The translations under genes and the position numbers were made by a program. A stretch of DNA of 64,000 nucleotides, from the NCBI GenBank assembly GCA_050084985.1, contig JBITNC010000001.1:37944001-38008000 (forward strand), written 5' to 3'. The stretch's first letter is position 1, and each line of letters starts with the position of its first letter. The stretch comes from Nageia nagi. Its lineage: Eukaryota > Pinophyta. Positions 46,891 to 56,574 of this stretch are shown here, in pieces. The notes beneath the pieces were generated by a model. That model was not told the DNA's origin and searched no databases. It saw only the letters and a program-made list of their open reading frames with translations.

Positions 46891-47349
46891 ATGAACATTC
46901 ATGATGCAAGAAGGGCTGACCATGCATCTGGCATACCCTTGATAATGTCAATAATGTACCTGTTAAAAATGCAAAAATTTGACTAGTTTAAAATCATGTG
47001 TTAAGCTCTCCCTTTCAAACGGGAAGTTGTGATGGATAATAATATAAGATGCTTGATTTTTTGATTGAATGAAATAGGAAATGATTATCACAATTTACAA
47101 AGTGCGATATGGACCAGGCAAATTATCTTGATGATTAAAAATTATCCATATGACTAGGGTTACTAGATTGTCCAGATGATTCAAGGTCATCCGAGCTATC
47201 CATTCAGGATAAAATAAAAAATAAAAAGTAAAAATGATAATTTGATCTAGCCATTTGACTATGCAACTATTATTATTTACTGTTTTACTTGTTGATTATG
47301 GTTGATAACTTGAGTAGACTATGCAACCTTATTGATAGAGAGGGTTATT

Positions 47350-47418
47350 ATGGGTTCAATAGGAGGACCACCTGGTAGAGATCCACCAAGCAATGGGGAG
47401 GAGCCACCTCCAAAAAAG
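47350..47418 (+). pseudogene. Candidate exon 1 of the decayed PMD gene
   Basis: ATG plus 23 open codons (MGSIGGPPGRDPPSNGEEPP, then PKK) ending at AAAAAAG with a GTAGGT donor, in phase 0. The intact PMD gene at 52616 has the same design: a short first exon ending in phase 0 upstream of a PMD exon. The homology is by position, not by sequence, so this is inferred. Confidence 0.45.
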
Positions 47419-48249
47419 GTAGGTGGTCAAAATCCTACTTTTATATCTGCCTTTTTAGTTGTGAACAATAGTTTGATTATTGAATGATGTGATATGAATG
47501 ACTTAGGTTATTACACCTAGATAAAACCTATGCCCATAAGACTCTTAAATATTTTAAAAAGAAATAACAACAAATAGAATTGAGCCATGGTTTGACCAAA
47601 CAACAAAAGCAAAAAAATAGGGCATCCTCATTGTAGCCACAGAGTGCCTATTTAGACATAACAATAGACCATAAAACTGGGTTCTCATCATGCATTTTGA
47701 AAATAAACACTTGACCCATAAAACCCTAACTACTATGCATACATGCTAAAGAGGGCACACATAACCATAACATTGAATGCAAAACCATGTTAAAATGACT
47801 ATGTGATAGAAGAAATAGACATTTGTTGTTTATTTTAATACATAAATTATTATTATTTATAACTTAGACATGCTTTAAAAAAATTTAAGTTTTCTTGTTG
47901 GCAAGGCTTATTTTTTTCAAAATTTTGGCTCTATGGATCATCCAACACCTAGACGATCTGATTTGGCGATCATCCAGGTGGAGGATGACCATGCAAATAA
48001 TCCGATCGATCGATCAAGTCATTCAAAATTTGGATGACTAGGTCAAACCAGTCATCCACTAGGAGAATGACTTTGATGAAAGGAAACACTACCCAACAAC
48101 CTAAACTACAAACTTGGACTACAAATGTAGATGGACATCCTAGATGACACATAGGATTGACCTAGACTTAGAGACTAGTAACTTAGCAATAGGCATGATG
48201 AACTAACCAAATGATTAAATCTCAAAATTTATGCCAGATGAAACTTTGG

Positions 48250-49335
48250 CATAAGTTTTGACCTCTTTAGATTGAGGTACGAGCAGTGCTGACACCATCC
48301 AACTGGGATTATTTAGAGGTTATGGGACTCATAGGATCCATGAGGATTCTCCTTGTGAAGGGAGATACATCATATATGATAGTTCTTAGGGAGCGCTTTG
48401 ACCTTGATAGATGCAAATTTATTTTCTTGATGGGGAGATGATGGTGACATTGGAGGACATCTATAGGATTTTTAGAGTGCCCCTCAAGGGTGAGCAGATC
48501 ACTAAGGTGAAAGATAGGGTCGTCATCAAACCATAAATTGGGGAGGGGTACTAGAGATGGGACCTCTCCAATGGAGGAGTGTGCATTGCGCCCCTCTATC
48601 ACTCAGGATGTATCAGACAGAGGGAGGTGATATCCACACTAGTTATCTCATCATTTATTCGAATAGATGCATCAAGACCAAGGTTCTCATGGAACATGTT
48701 CGAAGTGATTATCAAGATGATGTAGGATAGGATAGTCTTTACCTGGGGTCTAGCATTGTTAGAATAAATATATGAAGAGTTGGCAGTAGGAGTTAAAGAA
48801 ATATAGGGAGTTAGCATGACTCTATTGCTCCAAGTGTGGGCCTAGGAGCATATTCAATCAAGGAGGTTGAATGGACTATTGATGGACATTCATCATCCAG
48901 AGATGACTGAGGATGCCCCCTAGTTGCTAGGATCAAGTTTCCATATGCCCATATCTAGGATCAAGAGCAAGAGTGATCGAGGAGATGCCCCCATGAGGGT
49001 GACACATATTGGTATAGAGCGATGTTGGTAGGCCTACAACCCCAATATGTGATCTACTAGCCTTACTAAGGAGGGCCAGCGTGGGTAGAGGATACGATAC
49101 AGTTGACCCATGCATATAGGATGAGACACATCAAAGATCATCACATTAGGGATGTGGAGATATTCAAATTTGAGAGAGTCTAATGCCAACAAGAGATGGT
49201 ACAAGATGTCCCTATCGAGCCAATGTTATACGAGAGAGTAGAAAGGGATGCCCCAAAGAGGTGAAGGTTGGTGTATGCAGAGCTAGAAGAGGAATCAGAT
49301 GCATCATTAGTTAGAGTGGTAGTGGATGATATGAG
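48250..49335 (+). pseudogene. Decayed PMD gene, interrupted by the young element
   Basis: The plus strand reads VLRERFDLDRCKFIF, then in another frame DGEMMVTLEDIYRIFRVPLKG (intact gene: TGEITVTLEDIYRITRLPIRG). Later GVCIAPLYHS and LLLQVWA-EHIQSRRLNG match other PMD blocks. Stops and frameshifts are frequent. The sequence breaks at 49335, where the 8-kb element begins. About 145 bp after that element (57409-57553) may be the remaining tail. As element cargo it is antisense to its host element. Confidence 0.7.
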
Positions 49336-50170
49336 TGTTTACAAATAAAAATTGAGAGTGCAAATAAATAACTAAACAATTATCTACACACTCAATGTTA
49401 TCTGTATTCTAGCTACGGATAGCGATTTATTCTAGATAATCATAAACAACATAACCAATTCAGAAGTATGCTTGTACCAACCAAGACTGTGATTTGTATA
49501 CTTACCTCACGAAATGTACCTGACAATGGAAGATGTAGATATTAGCGATGTACTGATGATGAGCTACCTTTCCAACAGCGTCGTGACCTGCAATGATGCC
49601 AAAAGAGGACCGCGGGCGGTCCGTTTCAGTGGTATAAGAGCGCCGGCGGTGTTCTTCCGTTCACAAAGGAGCGCCGGTGGCCTTATCTTGATAGCTTTGA
49701 CCTCTCAGTTAGGTCTAGATCTTCAGTATAGATATCTCAGATAGCAGTATAATATCAGAATTGATCGCAGATGTCAGGAGAGCTCGCGTAAGGAAGCACA
49801 CAAACCACAGCCTTGTAGGCTGGTACCAAGAGATACCTTAGGGGGTAGCCACTTACAAGACCATACGCGGGATCATGTGTATCCTTATTGTTGTGGACTT
49901 ACTATTAGATCCCTTATTTATATAGATAATAGATAATACCGCCCATAGGTCGGCGTGCATCTACATAAATAAGGTTAATTCACAATATTTAAGATAAATA
50001 CATCAATAAACAAGATAATTCATGCAATATTCAAGATAAACCGTGCAATATCCATATTCAAGCCAAACATTGATATTATCACTTTAATTCATTCAATACA
50101 TATAGTTAAACCAAGCATATTTCATTAATTCATTGATTTAAAAGCATAAAATCATTTTTATGTGTTAACA
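49336..50170 (-). repeat. 3' LTR of young element
   Basis: Near-identical partner of 56575-57408. Contains a cluster of three GC-rich near-palindromes (49607-49682). The element-sense TATA box equivalent (TATATAAATAAG on the minus strand) lies near 49925-49913. Confidence 0.95.
49607..49682. repeat. Cluster 1 of GC-rich near-palindromes (3' LTR)
   Basis: GGACCGCGGGCGGTCC at 49607, AGCGCCGGCGGTG at 49639 and GGAGCGCCGGTGGCC at 49668, about 30 bp apart. Confidence 0.85.
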
Positions 50171-50185
50171 GATGCCCCACTTTGG
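50171..50185 (-). other. Polypurine tract of young element
   Basis: On the minus strand CCAAAGTGGGGCATC immediately precedes the 3' LTR terminus TGTTAACA. The same AAAGTGGGGCATC precedes the LTR at 8744. Confidence 0.7.
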
Positions 50186-50533
50186 ATGTGAAATCGAAAG
50201 AAACATGAGGTGACCTGAGATTTTGCATTCAAAGTAAAAACACAACATCATAGCAAGCAATTTTGATAAGCAATGATAAACACTAACCATTTAAACAACA
50301 TCATGATAAGCTTATAGGTTGAGAAAACTCCTTTTGATATTACCTTGGGCATGCCTTGCCCCTTGCATTTTGCTGTGGAAGGTGATAGCATGATATGTCT
50401 GATAATCTGATAATCTTGCTGCAATGCTGATGACCCAAGACAACATGCTTGACAACACACATAACAATGACGGGACAGACGACTTAACCACACATGCCGG
50501 CCGGACGACAACTTGACAAAACCACATCACAAC

Positions 50534-50710
50534 ACATATGACCAACTCGCAAGACAAGACATGATAACACACATGATCAACTCACAAGACAAGACATGAT
50601 AACACACATGATCAACTCACAAGACAAGACATGATAACACACATGATCAACTCACAAGACAAGACATGATAACACACATGATCAACTCACAAGACCAAAC
50701 ATGATAACCA
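50534..50710. repeat. Tandem array 1: 35-bp unit, about 5 copies
   Basis: Units carry CATGATCAACTCACAAGACA and AGACATGATAACACA. They are nearly identical, indicating recent amplification. Confidence 0.9.
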
Positions 50711-50720
50711 TAACCAAACA

Positions 50721-51180
50721 CAGGGGAGAGCTAAGTTCCACACAACTGAGCCCTCGCATCAAGAGGTGTACTGCAGTTGCCGAAGAACCGAACTCCGCAA
50801 AACAAGTGATAAGCTGATAATGGGAGAGCTAAGTATCCACACAACTGAGCCCTCACGTCAAGAGGTGTACTCCAGTTGCCGAAGAATCGAACTCCGCAAA
50901 ACAATGATAAGCAGATGGGGGAGAGCTAAGTATCCACACAACTGAGCCCTCACATCAAGAGGTGTACTCCAGTTGCCAAAGAACCGAACTCCGCAAAACA
51001 ATGATAAGCTGATAGGGAGAGCTAAGTTCCATACAACTGAGCCTTCGCACCAAGTTGCATAAGAACCGAACTCCGCAAAATAAGTGATAAGCTGATAGGG
51101 AGAGCTAAGTTCCACACAACTGAGCCTTCACACTGGCTGCAGTCACATAAGAACCGAACTCTGCAAAACAAGTGATAAAC
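50721..51180. repeat. Tandem array 2: 82-100-bp unit, about 5 copies
   Basis: Each unit begins GGGAGAGCTAAGT and contains CACAACTGAGCC and GAACCGAACTCCGCAAAA, with internal deletions between units (starts near 50723, 50822, 50919, 51014, 51097). Confidence 0.9.
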
Positions 51181-51199
51181 TGATGGAGCTGACACTCCA

Positions 51200-51555
51200 C
51201 CAAGAAGCATGATAAGCTGACTATGGGAGCTTGACTCCACTCATAGCCACATGATAAGCACATGATAAGCTGACTATGGGAGCTGGACTCCACTCATAGC
51301 CACATGATAAGCACATGATAAGCTGACTATGGGAGCTTGATTCCACTCATAGCCACATGATAAGCACATGATAAGCTGATTATGGGAGCTTGACTCCACT
51401 CATAGCCACATGATAAGCACATGATAAGCTGACTATGGGAGCTGAACTCCACTCATAGCCACATGATAAGCACATGATAAGCTGACTATGGGAGCTGGAC
51501 TCCACTCATAGCCACATGATAAGCACATGATAAACTGACTATGGGAGCTGGACTC
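51200..51555. repeat. Tandem array 3: 53-bp unit, about 6-7 copies
   Basis: The unit contains GACTATGGGAGCT-GACTCC, CACTCATAGCCACATGATAA and GCACATGATAAGCT. Copies are nearly identical. Confidence 0.9.
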
Positions 51556-52140
51556 CACTCATAAGCATGATAATCTGATCATGGGAGCTGGACTCCACTC
51601 AAAAACATGATGATCTAACCATGGGAGCTCGACTCCACTCAAAAGCATGATAATCTGATCACGGGAGCTAGACTCCACTCAAAAGCATGACAATCTAACC
51701 ATGGGAGCTGGACTCCACTCAAAAGCATGATAATCTGATCATGGGAGCTAGACTCCACTCACAAGCATGATAATCTGATCACGGGAGCTAGACTCCACTC
51801 AAAAGCATAATAATCTAACCATGGGAGCTGGACTCCACTCACAAGCATGATAATCTGATCACGGGAGCTAGACTCCACTCAAAAGCATAATAATCTAACC
51901 ATGGGAGCTGGACTCCACTCACAAGCATGATAATCTGATCACGGGAGCTAGACTCCACTCAAAAGCATGACAATCTAACCATGGGAGCTGGACTCCACTC
52001 ACAAGCATGACAATCTAACCATGGGAGCTGGAATCCACTCAAAAGCATGATAATCTGATCATGGGAGCTGGACTCCACTCGTGAGCATATGATAATCTGA
52101 TTACGGGAGCTGGACTCCACTCACAAGCATGCTAATCTAA
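51545..52140. repeat. Tandem array 4: about 40-bp unit, about 15 copies
   Basis: The unit contains GGGAGCTGGACTCCACTC followed by AAAAGCATGATAATCTGATC, with alternating subtypes (CTGATC/CTAACC). It shares the GGGAGCT-GACTCCACTC core with array 3, so the two arrays are related by descent. Confidence 0.9.
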
Positions 52141-52252
52141 TCACTCAAGTCTGTAAACGCAAAAACTCAAAGCAATATTCTCCTGGATATATCACTCGTA
52201 AAACATCTATGATGCACTCATGATACTCAATAAGTTGATTTTCCTGGATAAA

Positions 52253-52320
52253 GGAACGCGGGCGATCCTTTCTTGCTGACTTAGAATGCCAGCGGCCTTC
52301 TCTAAGACCGCAGGCGGTCC
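52253..52320. repeat. Cluster 2 of GC-rich near-palindromes (upstream of PMD promoter)
   Basis: GGAACGCGGGCGATCC at 52253, a degenerate GCCAGCGGCC near 52288 and AGACCGCAGGCGGTCC at 52305, about 140 bp before the TATA box. Confidence 0.8.
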
Positions 52321-52462
52321 TTTTCTTGAGGACTCATCAAAAATCGTGAAAATCAGGTCTCTGCGAATCACTCCTGGATTCCGGATTGATGCTTAATTGC
52401 TTGTCCACGCATGCCAAATGCTTAAATCGAAATTCATCTTGAAGTGTGTGCCCTAACCTTTC

Positions 52463-52470
52463 TATAAAAG
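52463..52470 (+). promoter_or_regulatory. TATA box of the element-borne PMD gene
   Basis: TATAAAAGGGG at 52463 lies 153 bp before the first ATG (52616), giving an expected transcription start near 52495. It is on the strand opposite to the element's own transcription. Confidence 0.65.
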
Positions 52471-52615
52471 GGGCCCCACCCTTCCTCATTTGTTCACCCT
52501 ATCATTTTCATAGCTGAGAGCATCCTAGAGCTTGAGAGACTGATTCAGAGAGGTTTAGCGGGTGATTTTGTCACTATCACTTGGGGATTCTTCCTGTATT
52601 GCTGTGCTGCACGCT

Positions 52616-52687
52616 ATGGCCCTACCTATCACACGCCGAGCTGGACACAGAGCTGCATTGGTAGCTGATTCTCCTGCTGGTCATTAG
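52616..52687 (+). other. Candidate exon 1 of the PMD gene, ending in a stop codon
   Basis: ATG and 23 codons (MALPITRRAGHRAALVADSP, then AGH) run to a TAG that abuts a GTACGT donor (52688). The next exon begins at 53071 in phase 0, so exon 1 fits the reading frame exactly except that its last codon is TAG. A CAG to TAG transition would explain it. As the sequence stands, translation from this ATG stops at the junction, and the usable start would be Met at 53086. Confidence 0.5.
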
Positions 52688-52915
52688 GTACGTTGCATTT
52701 CCTACCTTTTCCTTGCTATGCTTTTGCTTGTCTTCCGATTTTTAGCTGCTTATACACTGGTTTCCTAAACTGCCCCTAGGGTTTTCCTATTGCAAACCCT
52801 AGCCCTACGTTTTCCCTTTTTACTCTATTTTTCCGAATTTCTGGTATTATGGCTGCACTAAGCTCATCCGTACGAACCTGTGCCCTGAATTTTATCCCCT
52901 TTATTCATGAAAACA

Positions 52916-52992
52916 GGACCGCTGGCGGTCCTTTCTGCCCTAGTTTGGACCGTGGGCGGTCCTTCTAACCTGATCTAGACCGTGGGCGATCC
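52916..52992. repeat. Cluster 3 of GC-rich near-palindromes (PMD intron 1)
   Basis: GGACCGCTGGCGGTCC at 52916, GGACCGTGGGCGGTCC at 52947 and AGACCGTGGGCGATCC at 52977, spaced 30-31 bp. Confidence 0.9.
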
Positions 52993-53085
52993 TTCTCACC
53001 AGTACTATTTTTGTTATTACATGTTTTATACCTTAACACTAACTTGTCTTTTGTCATTCTTTTCTTGCAGGACCGTGCATACCTC

Positions 53086-54875
53086 ATGCGACCATCCGGC
53101 AAGAGTGCTGCCTTCACCACTGCCCAACAGTGGCCCCAAACTGACGCAGCCCGGAGTATTCTAGAGGATATTTCATTCAGCCACCTTGCATTTGCTGAAT
53201 ATGTGTTTCATGACCGCAACATGCTTACAGCTTTGATGGAGAGGTGGGATCCGAATTCCAACACCTTTCATCTTCCCACTGGTGAGATTACAGTAACCTT
53301 AGAGGATATCTACAGGATCACTAGGCTTCCTATCAGGGGGAAACTAGTGAACATGATTCCTGTTCCGAGCTTGGAACAGGCAGAGATATGGGCTACATGG
53401 CTGACGGGATCAGACGAGGTGAATCACAGGAAGAGAGGTGTGTCACTAGTGAGACATGTGCCAGAGGATCCTCCAGCACGGGGTGACCTGCGAATGAGGC
53501 TCCTCATTGCCTGCCTTCTAGATGCTATTGTCTATCCAGACAAGAGCAGTGAGACCTTCCCAGTGGGTATGATTCCTATTATTCAGGACATGGTTATTCA
53601 CAGACAGCGATATGCATGGTGCCCCGCAATACTGGCACAACTTTATCATGATCTCCACGGCTTTGCGGAGGTGGAGAGAAAGGGGAGACAGGTGGCTCAC
53701 TCTATGATCCTACAGGTGTGGGCCTATGAGCACATCACTATTTCTAGATCGACTATACTGCCCCTAGACCAGCCGGATGATGCCCCCACCTGGCAACGGT
53801 GGGCGACGACCGAGGTACCAGACTTCCCTAACATAGACCTAGAGGGATGGCGTGTGCGACTTGACTTACTACAGGAGGTGCAGATCTACTGGCGTCCTTA
53901 TCGGGGAGGTGTACCAGAGTGGGAGGAAGACCTAGAGGAGATGATATGGGTGAGACACCCTACCTATCTACAGGCACGGAGGGCACTAGTGGAGCCATAC
54001 AGGCCAGAGCGGGTACTCCGCCAATTCGGCCTCCAGCAGGGTATACCGAATGACTGCAGGATAGTAGTGCGCTACTACCGTAGCAGGCACCTCCCAGAGG
54101 ATTATGAGCCAGTACCAGACTGGGACCCAGACTGGGAGTCCCCCAGCGAGGACTCCGACTATGATGTGGATGAAGACATAGATGGCCCCGATCATACCGA
54201 GGACTATCTAGACTGGTGGAGGACACGCTGCCCTCACCACATAGGCATTCACGATACTGACGTGGGAGACGATGCATGGGAGGATGAGGACCCAAGAGAC
54301 ACAGAGACAGGGTGGGACACTCCCTTCACCATGGGAGGATGGGGAGGGGAGAGTAGCTCTTCATACGCTCGTGACACATCTCTAGATGCAGGGCATGACG
54401 ACAATGAGGAGACTGATCCGGACCAGGACGAATATGAACCTGAATATGAGACAGAATCAGACTGGGAGGATGAAGCCTACGATGAAGATGATGATGGTAA
54501 ACTACTTTCTCTTTTACTTTGCTTTGACTTTCTATTTTTCATAATACGCAAGGAACTAACATGATATGTTATATCACAGATCCTGAGGTTGAGATTGCTA
54601 GGCTGCGTAGCCAAATCGATCAGAAGGACGAGGAGATCAGAGAGCTACAGGGCCGTCTACGATTTGGAGGAGGAGATTATGCCGGTATCTATCAGGACTT
54701 ACAGGCGGCTAACAAAGAAATCAAGGTCCTCTACGAGCAGCTTCGCCAGGCCGAGAGACAGATCGGCGAGGAGAAGGCCCGCGCAGAGAAATACAAGGCA
54801 CGATGCGGGGGTGGCACCTCTAGCAGGGCTACTAGCTCTAGTGTAGGGGGTGGGGGGTCTAGTAGGAGACTCTAA
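53086..54875 (+). CDS. Plant mobile domain (PMD) protein encoded by the retroelement
   Basis: Spliced gene: exon 2 from 53071 (acceptor TTTCTTGCAG) to 54496 (donor GTAAAC), exon 3 from 54580 (acceptor ATATCACAG) to the stop at 54875; the frame joins in phase 1. From Met 53086 this gives 568 residues. About 15-330 is the PMD, with NTFHLPTGEITVTLEDIYRI, RMRLLIACLLDAIVYPDKS and HSMILQVWAYEHITISRSTI. About 350-475 is a very acidic tail (DEDIDG, DDNEETDPDQDEYEPEYETE). Exon 3 encodes a heptad-rich coiled coil (IARLRSQIDQKDEEIRELQG to about 555) and a Gly/Ser-rich end. PMD proteins of the MAIN/MAIL type act in the nucleus on gene and transposon silencing. The function of element-borne PMDs is unknown; interference with host silencing is speculation. 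The gene has no frameshift and is convergent with gag, 390 bp away. Confidence 0.85.
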
Positions 54876-55113
54876 ATCATTCTATGTAATCTCATCCAGT
54901 TTGCATTGTAAACAAAAAGATTTTGAGCATGATATATATAAAACACATACTTTGGTACCTGATTTGTTCTTTGCTCATGTACTTGTGATGCGTGAATTTT
55001 GATGTTCCGTGATCTTTGCGAACGAACGCCAACGATACGATCTGAAATCCTGACCTTTCATGTTGCAAACGTGCGTGGAATCTTTTGCTTTTCTCTGTTT
55101 ATCTACTAAAAGA

Positions 55114-55159
55114 GGACCGTCGGCGGCCCTATTATCAGGAAATACAACGCCGGCGCTCC
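55114..55159. repeat. Cluster 4 of GC-rich near-palindromes (between PMD gene and gag)
   Basis: GGACCGTCGGCGGCCC at 55114 and ACGCCGGCGCTCC at about 55146, 32 bp apart, in the space between the convergent genes. Confidence 0.8.
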
Positions 55160-55265
55160 TGTTATAACGTCATAAATCTTCCCAATCTCCATGACGTCCG
55201 TTAATGACCTGGACCAACTGCGTGTTCCTCTCTCCTTTTTTTTTTTATATATATTATATTTCAAT

Positions 55266-56483
55266 CTACCAAATGATACCCCCGGAGGGCCTGGCGCTTC
55301 CCCCGGTGTCAACTTTACAAACATCTTCAAGAAAGATCGTATTGATATGCTGTTCTTCTCCTGTATCTTTAATTTTTTCTGTACATACATAGAATCCATC
55401 TTCTATGAGCTTCTGTATTCTATCTCTAAGGTTCCCACATCCATTAGTGGCATGACCTTTGGCCTGATGATATTCACAATACCTGTCTTCCTTATACCAA
55501 TGAGGTTTTTCTGCTGTAGGATCCTCTTCACGCTTTGGTAAAAGTTGTAATAACCCCTTTTCCACAAGGTCTTTTAGGATATGTCTTGGAGGTATAGGAA
55601 ATCTCACATATTTCTTTCCCTTTGTCTCACTTGCCTTTTCAGCTACATGGACAGCTTTCTCTTTCTTTGGCGATTGTGATCTCTTATCCTTTGTTTTTGC
55701 CTTTTCATTGTTACCATACTTTACAAGCCCTACCTTCACAAGGACTTTTTCTTTCTCTAACAATTTATATGTCATATCGGAAAATGTGAGATGTGTATAA
55801 TCAATAACATATGATTGTAGGGGCAATATAACAGCTTCTTTAAAAATGTTATTTACCTCTTTTTCTGTTAACTTGGTCTTTACCTGCTGCCATGTCTTTT
55901 TAAACCTTACAACAAATTTATCCAGTTGCTCATCACTGTCCTGTTTAATAGCACATAAATCTGATAGCATAACCTCCTTCTTGATGTTATGCTTATATTG
56001 CTCCAGAAACAAATCACTGAATTCTGCAAATGATGTAATGGACCCTTCAGGTAAACCATAAAACCATTCTCGTGCATCTCCTTCCAAGCTCTGAGGGAAG
56101 AATTTAGCCTGCAATCTTTGGTCTGTACCAATTGTGAGTTCACATTCATCCTTAAATCCTTGTATATGTCTCCTTGGATCTCCTCTGCCATTGAACTTAC
56201 TGAATTTTGGCTTATTGTAATCGGCTGGTGGCATATGCCTACGAATGTCATCACATAGAGGACTACCGAATTCAAAAGACTCGTTAGGCGGAGCTGATCT
56301 CCTTGTCAATCTATCTATCTGCCTCTGCATACCTTCCATTGTAGCCTGAACATTACTATTGTCACCCTCAGCACTATGTTGCATTCCTCCGGATCCCTCC
56401 AGATCATCATGTCTGATTTCTACCAATAATTCATCCAAATCCCTTTTTGAAAGACTACGCAAGAATAACTTGAGCTGATCCAT
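55266..56483 (-). CDS. gag protein of the young retrotransposon
   Basis: 405 residues, fully open. Residues 1-80 are acidic and charged. The central gag domain (about 85-250) carries KFSKFNGRGDPRRHIQGFKD, FPQSLEGDAREWFYGLPEGS, and LEQYKHNIKKEVMLSDLCA. A basic linker (about 260-300) follows. A zinc knuckle of the CxxHxxxGHxTxxC type (YCEYHQAKGHATNGCGNLRD) lies near 345, and the end contains INTIFLED. In the family, gag assembles the cytoplasmic particle and packages element RNA. It is the only sense gene: the protease that normally follows in frame is missing, and the frame ends shortly after INTI, so maturation and reverse transcription would have to come from another element. The start ATG lies 70 bp downstream of the primer-binding site. 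Similar gags are at 19590 and 25486 in this window. Confidence 0.9.
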   Translation of the reverse strand: MDQLKLFLRSLSKRDLDELLVEIRHDDLEGSGGMQHSAEGDNSNVQATMEGMQRQIDRLTRRSAPPNESFEFGSPLCDDIRRHMPPADYNKPKFSKFNGRGDPRRHIQGFKDECELTIGTDQRLQAKFFPQSLEGDAREWFYGLPEGSITSFAEFSDLFLEQYKHNIKKEVMLSDLCAIKQDSDEQLDKFVVRFKKTWQQVKTKLTEKEVNNIFKEAVILPLQSYVIDYTHLTFSDMTYKLLEKEKVLVKVGLVKYGNNEKAKTKDKRSQSPKKEKAVHVAEKASETKGKKYVRFPIPPRHILKDLVEKGLLQLLPKREEDPTAEKPHWYKEDRYCEYHQAKGHATNGCGNLRDRIQKLIEDGFYVCTEKIKDTGEEQHINTIFLEDVCKVDTGGSARPSGGIIW

Positions 56484-56553
56484 GATTAAACACTCTCAAA
56501 GTAGATATTAGTTCTAACTAAAACCTTTAGGGTTTTTAGCACAATGATGTGTA

Positions 56554-56572
56554 GTTCACGTCGGGTTCACCA
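56554..56572 (-). other. Primer-binding site of young element
   Basis: TGGTGAACCCGACGTGAAC on the minus strand begins two bases after the 5' LTR end TGTAAACA. I have not assigned the tRNA. The same start is seen at 19097 and, with one change, near 25755. Confidence 0.75.
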
Positions 56573-56574
56573 AA

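Larger units (their letters stand above)
45038..49335 (-). mobile_element. 3' half of a second LTR element with antisense PMD gene
   Basis: The minus-strand 3' LTR (46212-45038) is preceded on its sense side by a polypurine tract (AAAAGGGGCAAC, 46224-46213). It is followed by a zone of tandem repeats (46320-46890) and a PMD gene on the plus strand, antisense to the element. The part that should hold gag and the 5' LTR lies beyond 49335. There the young element has inserted, and the interrupted sequence appears to resume at 57409 and stop at 57553. The layout equals that of 1597-9437 and 49336-57408, with a different LTR. Confidence 0.65.

Noticed and set aside
50534-52140. Regular short repeats resembling a CRISPR array
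   Set aside because: The units are adjacent tandem repeats without unique spacers, they lie inside an LTR retrotransposon, and the window is plant nuclear DNA.
55106-55399. 97-codon minus-strand frame next to the gag end
   Set aside because: It overlaps the gag C-terminus in another frame and contains low-complexity lysine from a poly(T) tract. It is probably a shadow, not a protease.
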